From contig NZ_CP016756.1 of the NCBI RefSeq assembly GCF_001700965.1, positions 1,116,001-1,180,000 of the forward strand: a DNA stretch of 64,000 nt, read 5' to 3'. This stretch comes from Stenotrophomonas nitritireducens (GTDB taxonomy: Bacteria; Pseudomonadota; Gammaproteobacteria; Xanthomonadales; Xanthomonadaceae). This document shows positions 56,939-64,000 of this stretch, piece by piece. The notes under the pieces are model-generated. The model worked only from the letters and a program-made list of their open reading frames with translations. It was not told the DNA's origin and did not search any database. The position numbers and the translations under genes were made by a program. Numbering within the stretch: position 1 is the stretch's first letter; every line of letters begins with the position of its first letter.

Positions 56939-58774
56939 ATGACCGCCGCCGCCACCGTGCCACCCAGCCCCTTGCCTGAAGACCGCAAGGTCCTGCTGAC
57001 GCGACTGGTAGACGGTCTGGACGGGAACAGCCTGTGGTGGCTGTCCGGCTTCGCGGCCGGGTTGGCGCAGGGAAACCCTCCCCCCTCCCTTGCCGTCATC
57101 CCCGGTGGCCAAGCCGCACAGCCAGCGCAGACCCGTTTGACCGTGGTCTACGGCAGCCAGACCGGCAACGCCCGCCGCGCCGCCGAGCAGTTGGCCGCAG
57201 AGGCCGAAACCGCCGGCCTGCCGGTGCGGGTAATCCGCGCCGATGCCTACGGTACCCGCGAACTGGCCAACGAGCGCCTGCTGTATATCGTGATCAGCAC
57301 CCAGGGCGAGGGCGATCCCCCGGACGACGCCATCGGCCTGGTCGAATTCATCGCCGGCAAGCGCGCCCCCAAGCTGCCGGAGCTGAAGTACGCCGTGCTC
57401 GGCCTGGGTGATTCCAGCTACGCGGAGTTCTGCGGCATCGCCCGCAAGCTGGACACCCGCCTGGCCGAACTTGGCGCCACCCGCCTGCAGCCGGTGGGTG
57501 AGGCCGACCTGGATATCGACACCGTGGTGGCGCCGTGGCGTGCGCAGGCGCTCACCAATGCCCGCAGTGTGATCGGCGAAACCGTCACCGCCGTGCCCAG
57601 CAATGTCACCCCACTTCGGCACGCGGGCGCCTGGACGGCGCAGCACCCGTTCAGCGCCGAACTGCTGTCGCGGCAGGTCATCAGCGGCCGCGACTTCAAG
57701 GGGCCGGCCTATGCGCGCTACGGCAATGCCGCCAAATCCGTGCAACACCTTGAGCTGTCGCTGGAAGGCAGCGGCCTGCATTACGAGCCCGGCGATGCAC
57801 TCGGCATCGTGCACCGCAACCCGGCCGAGCTGGTCGAAGCCGTTCTGGATGTCACCGGCCTCGATGGCGCGCTGCAGGTTGAACACGACGGCCACCAGCG
57901 CTCCCTGACCCAGTGGCTGGGCGAACACCGTGAACTGACCCGGATCTCACGCCCGCTGCTGGCTGCAGTGGCCGAGCGCAGCGCGCATCCGGAGCTTGCA
58001 CAGCTGCTGGACCCGGCACGCAAGGCCGACCTGGCCCAGGTATTCGACAACCACCAGCTGGTTGATGTGCTGCGCCGCTGGCCGGCCGAATGGAATGCCC
58101 AGGCCCTGCTCGGCACCCTGCGCCCCGCCGCGCAGCGCCTGTACTCCATCGCTTCCAGCCGCAAGCGGGTGGGCGAAGAAGTGCACCTCACCGTGGACGA
58201 GCTGCGTTACCACGCCCATGGCAGCGAGCACGTCGGCGCGGCCAGTGGCTTCCTGACGGCACTGGAAGAAGGCACGCAGGTACCGGTCTACGTCGAGGCC
58301 AACGAGCGTTTCCGGGTGCCGGGCGACAACAGCCGCGACATCATCATGATCGGCCCGGGCACCGGCGTGGCACCGTTCCGCGGTTTCGTGCAGGAACGTG
58401 CAGAGACCGGCGCGACCGGCCGCAACTGGCTGTTCTTCGGCGCCCGCCATTTCAACACCGATTTCCTCTACCAGACCGAATGGCAGGAGGCGCTGCGGCG
58501 CAAGGAACTGCATCGCCTGGACCTGGCGTTCTCACGCGACCAGGCCGACAAGATCTACGTGCAGCAGCGCCTGCGTACGCGCGGCCGCGACCTGTACGAC
58601 TGGCTGCAGAACGGCGCGCACCTGTACGTGTGCGGTGCCATCGCCATGGGCAAGGATGTGCATGCAACCTTGCTGGATGTACTGCGCGAACACGGCGGGC
58701 TGGACGAAGACGATGCCCGCGACTATCTGACTCGGCTGCACACGGAGGGGCGCTATGCACGGGATGTGTATTGA
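56939..58774 (+). CDS. cysJ: Sulfite reductase flavoprotein, alpha component
   Basis: CysJ passes electrons from NADPH through FAD and FMN to CysI. The 611-residue protein has an N-terminal flavodoxin domain (TVVYGSQTGNARRAAEQLA, STQGEGDPPDDAI, LGDSSYAEFC) and an FAD/NADPH domain with RLYSIASSRK, MIGPGTGVAPFRGFVQER and the C-terminal ending EGRYARDVY. GGA precedes the ATG. The gene is followed by a 90-bp spacer with REP halves and by cysI. Confidence 0.96.
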   Translation: MTAAATVPPSPLPEDRKVLLTRLVDGLDGNSLWWLSGFAAGLAQGNPPPSLAVIPGGQAAQPAQTRLTVVYGSQTGNARRAAEQLAAEAETAGLPVRVIRADAYGTRELANERLLYIVISTQGEGDPPDDAIGLVEFIAGKRAPKLPELKYAVLGLGDSSYAEFCGIARKLDTRLAELGATRLQPVGEADLDIDTVVAPWRAQALTNARSVIGETVTAVPSNVTPLRHAGAWTAQHPFSAELLSRQVISGRDFKGPAYARYGNAAKSVQHLELSLEGSGLHYEPGDALGIVHRNPAELVEAVLDVTGLDGALQVEHDGHQRSLTQWLGEHRELTRISRPLLAAVAERSAHPELAQLLDPARKADLAQVFDNHQLVDVLRRWPAEWNAQALLGTLRPAAQRLYSIASSRKRVGEEVHLTVDELRYHAHGSEHVGAASGFLTALEEGTQVPVYVEANERFRVPGDNSRDIIMIGPGTGVAPFRGFVQERAETGATGRNWLFFGARHFNTDFLYQTEWQEALRRKELHRLDLAFSRDQADKIYVQQRLRTRGRDLYDWLQNGAHLYVCGAIAMGKDVHATLLDVLREHGGLDEDDARDYLTRLHTEGRYARDVY

Positions 58775-58864
58775 GTGTTGTCGGCCTGCGCCTGCGGGCT
58801 GATACCGCAGTGGCTTCGCGGCGTATGCCGCCCCTGCAACCTCCGACTTCAGATAGCGAACGCA

Positions 58865-60571
58865 ATGAGCACCCACTCCGTTGAAAACATCAAGGCCGAC
58901 AGCAACCGCCTGCGCGGCTCCCTGCTGGAAAGCCTGGCCGATCCCGTCACCGGCGCCCTGCGCGAAGACGACCAGACCCTGATCAAGTACCACGGCAGCT
59001 ACCAGCAGGATGACCGTGACGTGCGCGACGAGCGCCGCCGGCAGAAGCTCGAACCGGCCTACCAGTTCATGATCCGCACCCGCACCCCCGGCGGCGTGAT
59101 CAGCCCGCAGCAGTGGCTCAAGCTCGATGCCATCGCCACCCGCTTCGGCAACCATTCGCTGCGCATCACCACCCGCCAGGCCTTCCAGTTCCACGGCGTG
59201 ATCAAGCGCGAACTGAAGGCGACGATGCAGGCCATCAATGCCGCCCTGATCGATACCCTGGCCGCCTGCGGCGACGTCAACCGCAACGTGCTGGTGGCCG
59301 CCAACCCGTTGCTGTCCAGCGCGCACGCCACGCTTTACGCCGATGCCGCGCGCACCTCCGAGCACCTGCTCCCCAATACCCGCGCCTACTACGAAATCTG
59401 GCTGGACGAGGAGCGCGTGGCCGGCAGCGGTGCCGAAGAAGAGCCTATCTACGGCGAGCGCTACCTGCCGCGCAAGTTCAAGATCGGCTTTGCGTTGCCG
59501 CCGCTCAACGACGTGGACGTCTACGCCAATGACCTGGGTTTCATCGGCGTGCTCGATGCTGCCGGCGAACTGCTCGGCTACGACGTCACCCTCGGCGGCG
59601 GCATGGGCGCCACCCATGGCGATGCCGAAACCTATCCGCGCATCGCCAACAGTGTCGGTTTCATCCCACGTGACGCGCTGCTCGATGTGGCCACCGCGGT
59701 GGTCACCACCCAGCGCGACCTGGGCAATCGCGACGTGCGCAAGCGCGCCCGCTTCAAGTACACCATCGACGACCACGGCCTGGATACCGTGGTTGCCGAG
59801 ATCGAACGCCGCGCCGGCATCCGCTTCGCGCCCGCACGCGCGGCCGCCTTTGCCCATAACGGCGACCGCTACGGCTGGGTCGAAGGCGACGATGGCCGCT
59901 GGCACCTGACCCTGTCACTGCAGGCCGGCCGCATCGCCGACGTCGCCGGCGCCCCGCACCTCACCGCCCTGCGTGAAATCGCCCGTATTCTCGACGGCGA
60001 GTTCCGCATGACCGGCAACCAGAACCTGGTGATCGCCGGCGTGGCGGCCGCACAACGTGCGCAGATAGATGCCATCGTGCAAAGCGCCGGCCTGGACGCG
60101 GGCAACCGCGCGCCGACCGCACTGGCGCGCGCGGCCATGGCCTGCGTGGCGCTGCCCACCTGCGGCCTGGCCATGGCCGAAGCCGAGCGCTACCTGCCCG
60201 AATTCAGCGCCAAGCTGCAGCCGCTGCTGGAGCAGCACGGCCTGGCCGAAGCGCCGATCCTGCTGCGCATTTCCGGCTGCCCGAATGGCTGCTCGCGCCC
60301 CTATCTGGGCGAGATCGCCCTGGTCGGCAAGGCACCTAGCCGTTACAACCTGATGCTTGGCGCCGACCATCGCGGCCAGCGCTTGAACACGCTGTACCGC
60401 GAAAACATCAGCGAGCCGGACATCCTGGCCGCGCTGGAGCCGCTGTTCGCCCGTTACGCCGGCGAACGCGATGCCGACGAAGGCTTCGGCGACTTCCTGC
60501 ACCGCAGCGGCATCGTTGCCCTGCCGCCCTACCCCACCCACCGCCAGATTTCCGTGGAACTGCAAGCATGA
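58865..60571 (+). CDS. cysI: Sulfite reductase hemoprotein, beta component
   Basis: CysI reduces sulfite to sulfide at a coupled siroheme/[4Fe-4S] centre. The 568-residue product starts [18 protein letters not shown]. The two cysteine pairs of the cluster are seen in [20 protein letters not shown] and [17 protein letters not shown], and the siroheme-binding arginines in [20 protein letters not shown]. Its stop overlaps the ATG of cysH (ATGA). Confidence 0.97.
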   Translation: MSTHSVENIKADSNRLRGSLLESLADPVTGALREDDQTLIKYHGSYQQDDRDVRDERRRQKLEPAYQFMIRTRTPGGVISPQQWLKLDAIATRFGNHSLRITTRQAFQFHGVIKRELKATMQAINAALIDTLAACGDVNRNVLVAANPLLSSAHATLYADAARTSEHLLPNTRAYYEIWLDEERVAGSGAEEEPIYGERYLPRKFKIGFALPPLNDVDVYANDLGFIGVLDAAGELLGYDVTLGGGMGATHGDAETYPRIANSVGFIPRDALLDVATAVVTTQRDLGNRDVRKRARFKYTIDDHGLDTVVAEIERRAGIRFAPARAAAFAHNGDRYGWVEGDDGRWHLTLSLQAGRIADVAGAPHLTALREIARILDGEFRMTGNQNLVIAGVAAAQRAQIDAIVQSAGLDAGNRAPTALARAAMACVALPTCGLAMAEAERYLPEFSAKLQPLLEQHGLAEAPILLRISGCPNGCSRPYLGEIALVGKAPSRYNLMLGADHRGQRLNTLYRENISEPDILAALEPLFARYAGERDADEGFGDFLHRSGIVALPPYPTHRQISVELQA

Positions 60572-61299
60572 GCGCCCTGCCCAAGACATCGAACACCGCC
60601 CCGGTAGCCTTGCCGGAGGACCTGGGCCCGCTCAATACGCTGCTCGACGCCATGGACGCGCAGCAGCGTGTGGCATGGGCGCTGCAAAACGCGCCTGGCG
60701 CGCATGTGTTGTCGTCGAGCTTTGGCGCACAGTCGGCGGTGACCCTGCACCTGCTCAGCAGCCAGCGCCCGGACATTCCGGTGATCCTGATCGATACCGG
60801 CTATCTGTTCCCGGAAACCTATCGCTTCGCCGACGAGCTGACCGACCGGCTCAAGCTCAACCTCAAGGTCTACCGCCCGCAGGTCAGCCGCGCGTGGATG
60901 GAGGCGCGCCATGGCCGTCTGTGGGAACAGGGCGTGGTCGGCATCGAGCAGTACAACAACCTGCGCAAGGTCGAGCCGATGAAGCGTGCGTTGGACGACC
61001 TGCAGGTAGGCACCTGGTTCACCGGCCTGCGCCGCAGCCAGTCCGCCAGCCGCGCCAATACGCCGGTGCTGCAACGCCGTGGCGAGCGCTACAAGGTCAA
61101 CCCGATTGCCGACTGGAACGATCGCGATGTGTGGAACTACCTGCAGCAGCACCAGCTGCCCTATCACCCGCTGTGGGAACAGGGTTACGTATCGATCGGT
61201 GACTTCCACACCACCCGCCGCTGGGAGCCGGGCATGCGCGAGGAAGACACCCGCTTCTTCGGCCTGAAGCGCGAGTGCGGCCTGCACGAAGAGATCTGA
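60568..61299 (+). CDS. cysH: Phosphoadenylylsulfate reductase
   Basis: CysH reduces PAPS to sulfite with thioredoxin. The 243-residue protein has the PP-loop-like [39 protein letters not shown] and the catalytic cysteine Cys237 in ECGLHE. The lack of extra CC...CxxC motifs marks the PAPS-specific type without an iron-sulfur cluster, matching the APS kinase fused to CysN. Overlap with cysI implies coupling. Confidence 0.96.
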   Translation: MSALPKTSNTAPVALPEDLGPLNTLLDAMDAQQRVAWALQNAPGAHVLSSSFGAQSAVTLHLLSSQRPDIPVILIDTGYLFPETYRFADELTDRLKLNLKVYRPQVSRAWMEARHGRLWEQGVVGIEQYNNLRKVEPMKRALDDLQVGTWFTGLRRSQSASRANTPVLQRRGERYKVNPIADWNDRDVWNYLQQHQLPYHPLWEQGYVSIGDFHTTRRWEPGMREEDTRFFGLKRECGLHEEI

Positions 61300-61315
61300 G
61301 CCAGCGCGGGCCTGT

Positions 61316-61410
61316 GTAGGAGCGGCGTGAGCCGCGAAGCTGACCATCCAGATCGAACTGCACGCACGACCGGATGCAGCAAGGGCTTCGCGGCTCACGC
61401 CGCTCCCACA
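61316..61410. repeat. Inverted REP pair after cysH (REPIN-like)
   Basis: Left half GTAGGAGCGGCGTGAGCCGC, right half GCGGCTCACGCCGCTCCCAC, 95 bp in all. The same class as 42026-42125. It lies between convergent cysH and the copper receptor gene. Confidence 0.8.
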
Positions 61411-61462
61411 GCAGCATTGCGGCAATCTCGACGCCCGCCTCACCGAGGCGGGCGTCGTTGTC

Positions 61463-63523
61463 TCAATACCGGTAATCCAGCTTCAACCAGAACGAACGCC
61501 CCGGCTCATTGATGCGGACCGGATCGGCAGGAAAACCAAAATCCGCACTGCCGGCCAGATTCAGATGCTCGGCATAGGCGCGATCAAACAGATTGTCCAC
61601 GCCCACGCTGGCGCGCAGCCCATCATTGATCCGGTACGCGCCATTGAGTGACAAGGTGGCAAAGCCCGCACTCGGGCCCAGATCACGCGCCACCACATTG
61701 CCTTCATCCAGCGCGACCCGGTTCTGCCGCGTAACCGCGCGCATCAAGGCTCCCGCCGACCAGCGCGCCTGTTCGTACGAAGCAGACAAGCGCGCTTCCA
61801 ACGGCGGGATCTGCGGCAGCGGGCGATTCTCGCTGCGGTTCTCACCCCAGGCGTAAGCCAGCGTGCTGCCCAGCTTCCATGCCTGCGCCGGACGCCATTC
61901 CAGGCCGGCTTCGGCCCCGGCAATGCGTGCATCAACATTACGCGCCTGCGTGCTGCTGCCCATCATGCCGCCGCTGCGGTACTGGAACAGGATGTAGTCC
62001 TGCAGCCGCCCGGCATACGCCGATACCCAGGCATCGAGCTTTTCACCGCGAAACTGCAGACCCAGATCGAGCTGGGTGGTTTTCTCCGGCTTGACCCCGG
62101 TAAAGGCATTGACGCTACCCGCCGGGCCCGCATTGGCCGAGAACAATTCCCAGTAGTCGGGCATGCGTTCGCTGTGACCGACACCGGCATACCACGTCCA
62201 TGCCTGGCCATGATCCCGCTCGTAGCGCAGGAAGCCGCTGCCAAGATTCTCCTTGCGCTTCTGCCCGGCGATGGGATTGGGCATGTTCATCATGCCGGTG
62301 GTGGCGCGCCTGTCCTTGGCCTGCGCCTTGTCCACACGCAGACCGCCGATCCAACGCTGCGCGGTGCCTTCACCCAGGGTCAGCTCGCTGAAAAGCCCCT
62401 GGCTGCTGAAGTCGGCATCACGCTTCCACGGCGATTGCCGCCAGGTATTGCGTCCCATGCCGTTACGGCTGCGGTGGCGGCTGTCCTGCGCATCCACACC
62501 GGCAACGATGGCCACATCCTGCCAACGCCACTCGCTGCTGACGCGGCCGCCAGTGGTACGCCGCTCCACGTTCGACGCCATCGGCATCGGCATGCTGCTG
62601 GCCGGGTTGGGCGTGCGCAGCGTGTAGTTGTCCATCAGGTGATCGGCGTTGTTGTAGTACAGATTGGCCTGCAGCTTGTCCCACGCACCGGGCAGGTTGT
62701 CGCGTTCGAAACGCAGCCCATAGCTGTCACGCTTGAACGCGGCACCATCCATGCCACGGCCGGCATAACGGGCGATGGCGTCGCCGCGGCCGGCGCTGAG
62801 CTCAACCACCGTATCCGCGTCCGGCGTCCAGCCAATGGCGGCATCGGCATTCCACTTGCGCCAGCGCGAGGGCACCACATCGCCATTGCCATCGCGGTAG
62901 TCGTCGGACTCGGAGCGGTTGCCATTGACCCGCACATAGCCAGGCGTGCTGCCGAAGCTGGCATCCAGCATCTGATCGTTGCGGTTGTTGGAGCCGCCCA
63001 GCGCACTGGCTTTCAGCTCCATGCCGGGGCTGTCGAAACGCGGTTTCTCGCGCTCGAAACGTACCGTACCGGCAGACGCACCTGGCCCCCAACGTACGCT
63101 CTGCGGGCCCTTGATGATGGTCAGGCGGTCATAGGTTTCCGGTGCGATATACGACAGCGGATTATCCATCCGCGACGGGCAGGCGCCGATCAGGTTGCCA
63201 TCGTTGCTGAGAATGTTCAGCCGTGACCCGGACAGGCCGCGCAGCACCGGATCGCCATTGGTGCCACCGTTGCGTATGGCCGAGAAGCCGGGCACGGTTT
63301 TCAGGTAATCGGCGCCATCACTGGCCGGCACCGGTTGCCGCGGCAGACGCGGATCGGTCACCCATTGCAGCGGCGAGGACGGGGCTGCGGCGGTGACCAC
63401 CAGGGTATCCAGAGTTCTGGTCAGATCACGCTCGGCAGCTTGCGCCAGCTGAGGAAACAACGCGATACAGACACAGACAGACAGGCATGCCGGTGCACCC
63501 GGCATACGGGAAAGGGATTTCAT
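61463..63523 (-). CDS. TonB-dependent copper receptor (OprC-like)
   Basis: The 686-residue product starts at MKSLSRMPGAPACLSV, with GGAGA seven bases upstream; the longer frame has no signal sequence. After a signal peptide ending LAQA comes DTLVVTAAAP (TonB-box-like), then a plug with GGTNGDPVLRGLSGSRLNIL, GACPSRMDNPLSYI and KGPQSVRWGPGASAGTVRF. The barrel contains Met-rich loops (ASSMPMPMASN, TTGMMNMPNP) and ends FWLKLDYRY. The CPSRMDNP segment and the Met loops match the OprC/NosA-type copper receptors. The DUF2946 gene lies 67 bp upstream on the same strand. Confidence 0.9.
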   Translation of the reverse strand: MKSLSRMPGAPACLSVCVCIALFPQLAQAAERDLTRTLDTLVVTAAAPSSPLQWVTDPRLPRQPVPASDGADYLKTVPGFSAIRNGGTNGDPVLRGLSGSRLNILSNDGNLIGACPSRMDNPLSYIAPETYDRLTIIKGPQSVRWGPGASAGTVRFEREKPRFDSPGMELKASALGGSNNRNDQMLDASFGSTPGYVRVNGNRSESDDYRDGNGDVVPSRWRKWNADAAIGWTPDADTVVELSAGRGDAIARYAGRGMDGAAFKRDSYGLRFERDNLPGAWDKLQANLYYNNADHLMDNYTLRTPNPASSMPMPMASNVERRTTGGRVSSEWRWQDVAIVAGVDAQDSRHRSRNGMGRNTWRQSPWKRDADFSSQGLFSELTLGEGTAQRWIGGLRVDKAQAKDRRATTGMMNMPNPIAGQKRKENLGSGFLRYERDHGQAWTWYAGVGHSERMPDYWELFSANAGPAGSVNAFTGVKPEKTTQLDLGLQFRGEKLDAWVSAYAGRLQDYILFQYRSGGMMGSSTQARNVDARIAGAEAGLEWRPAQAWKLGSTLAYAWGENRSENRPLPQIPPLEARLSASYEQARWSAGALMRAVTRQNRVALDEGNVVARDLGPSAGFATLSLNGAYRINDGLRASVGVDNLFDRAYAEHLNLAGSADFGFPADPVRINEPGRSFWLKLDYRY

Positions 63524-63590
63524 GCAGTTCTCCAATACGACACGACCACGCGCTGCCCAAGGCTGCGCGCGGCAAACAGGAAAGGTGGCG

Positions 63591-64000
63591 TTAGCTGGAG
63601 AGCGCCGGCGGACCGCGCGGCGGATGCGCTGGCCAGCGCAGGCTGGCAGCGTGATGGGTTTTACGCGGTGATTGTGGGGCAAGCCGATACAGCAGCGGTG
63701 CCAGCACCAGCATCACCGCCAGCCATGGCAATAGACGCGAGGCCATGCTGCAGTAATCGCAGGCCTCGCAGTGGGCGGCATGTGGATCGGCCGGTGCAGG
63801 TGCTGGCTTTTCGCCTGCCGCTACTGCCTCATGCCCTGCGTGCGGCATGTGTTGCATGTCGTGATGCTCCGCATGCCCGTCCGCAGGCATCTGCATCGCG
63901 ATTTCATGCACCGCATGATCCATGCCCTGGATTGGCAGCTGCTGCGATTGCAACCAGCGACTGACCACCGGTGCCACTGCCATCAACAGGGCAGCGGCAA
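63591..64000 (-). CDS. DUF2946-like His-rich protein, 5' end outside the window
   Basis: The frame stays open to the right edge, so the N-terminus is probably missing; about 136 residues are visible. The visible start is hydrophobic (AALLMAVAPVVSRWL), then comes a loop with many His and Met (HAEHHDMQHMPHAGHEA), a CEACDYC cysteine cluster, a membrane helix (LLPWLAVMLVLAPLLYRLAP) and a basic tail. This fits DUF2946, a family often found with copper receptors; metal handling is inferred. Confidence 0.75.
   Translation of the reverse strand, partial: AAALLMAVAPVVSRWLQSQQLPIQGMDHAVHEIAMQMPADGHAEHHDMQHMPHAGHEAVAAGEKPAPAPADPHAAHCEACDYCSMASRLLPWLAVMLVLAPLLYRLAPQSPRKTHHAASLRWPAHPPRGPPALSS

Overview
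The window looks like a chromosomal segment of a Stenotrophomonas species or a very close relative in the Xanthomonadaceae. Three things point there: high G+C, gene order and protein types typical of that family (pilRS with pilB-pilA-pilC-pilD-coaE, sucCD, nadE, bamD, rluD, colRS, a GDSL autotransporter esterase), and thirteen copies of a short GTAG-headed palindrome that matches the SMAG repeats described in S. maltophilia. I see no prophage, plasmid, insertion sequence or CRISPR array.

Layout. 1-7.0 kb: a partial NCS2-type permease, two small exported proteins, a TonB-dependent receptor and a YidB/DUF937-OmpA fusion protein flanked by two related 185-bp repeats. 7.3-11.3 kb: a trehalose operon, otsB-GH15-otsA. 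11.4-14.1 kb: an overlapping minus-strand cassette rluD-pgeF-DUF4166-DCC, divergent from bamD. 15.5-17.6 kb: nadE with a DUF559 nuclease-like gene, preceded by an intergenic region holding a candidate small RNA. 17.7-18.4 kb: a 637-bp inverted-repeat element built of REP arms and 6/7-bp tandem repeats. 18.5-20.5 kb: sucCD.

20.8-30.4 kb is the type IV pilus locus. PilS/PilR would drive the pilA promoter (a sigma-54 site is visible), and PilB, PilC and PilD assemble and process the pilin. A C15 homopolymer lies between the divergent pilA and pilC, and an 834-bp stretch without a recognisable gene lies between pilA and pilB. 30.6-34.1 kb: colSR, rimK and tRNA-Gly(CCC). 34.3-38.3 kb: autotransporter esterase, thiS, thiG and trmB.

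38.4-49.4 kb is mostly housekeeping and transport: an SLC13/RCK transporter, a duplicated-domain secreted protein, a Rieske ferredoxin, an FAH-family hydrolase, mscL, an outer-membrane channel-like protein, an M28 peptidase, a TrmH-type methyltransferase and an alanine/sodium symporter. 48.8-53.6 kb: an RND efflux operon with an overlapping GNAT gene. 53.9-61.3 kb: sulfate assimilation, with cysD-cysNC divergent from cysJ-cysI-cysH. 61.5-64 kb: a TonB-dependent copper receptor and the 5'-truncated gene of a His-rich DUF2946 protein.

The most unusual signals are non-coding: the 637-bp element, the poly-C tract in the pilin locus, the candidate sRNA between bamD and nadE, and locally duplicated terminator-REP modules. 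All functions are assigned by reading motifs and gene context; no database search was run.
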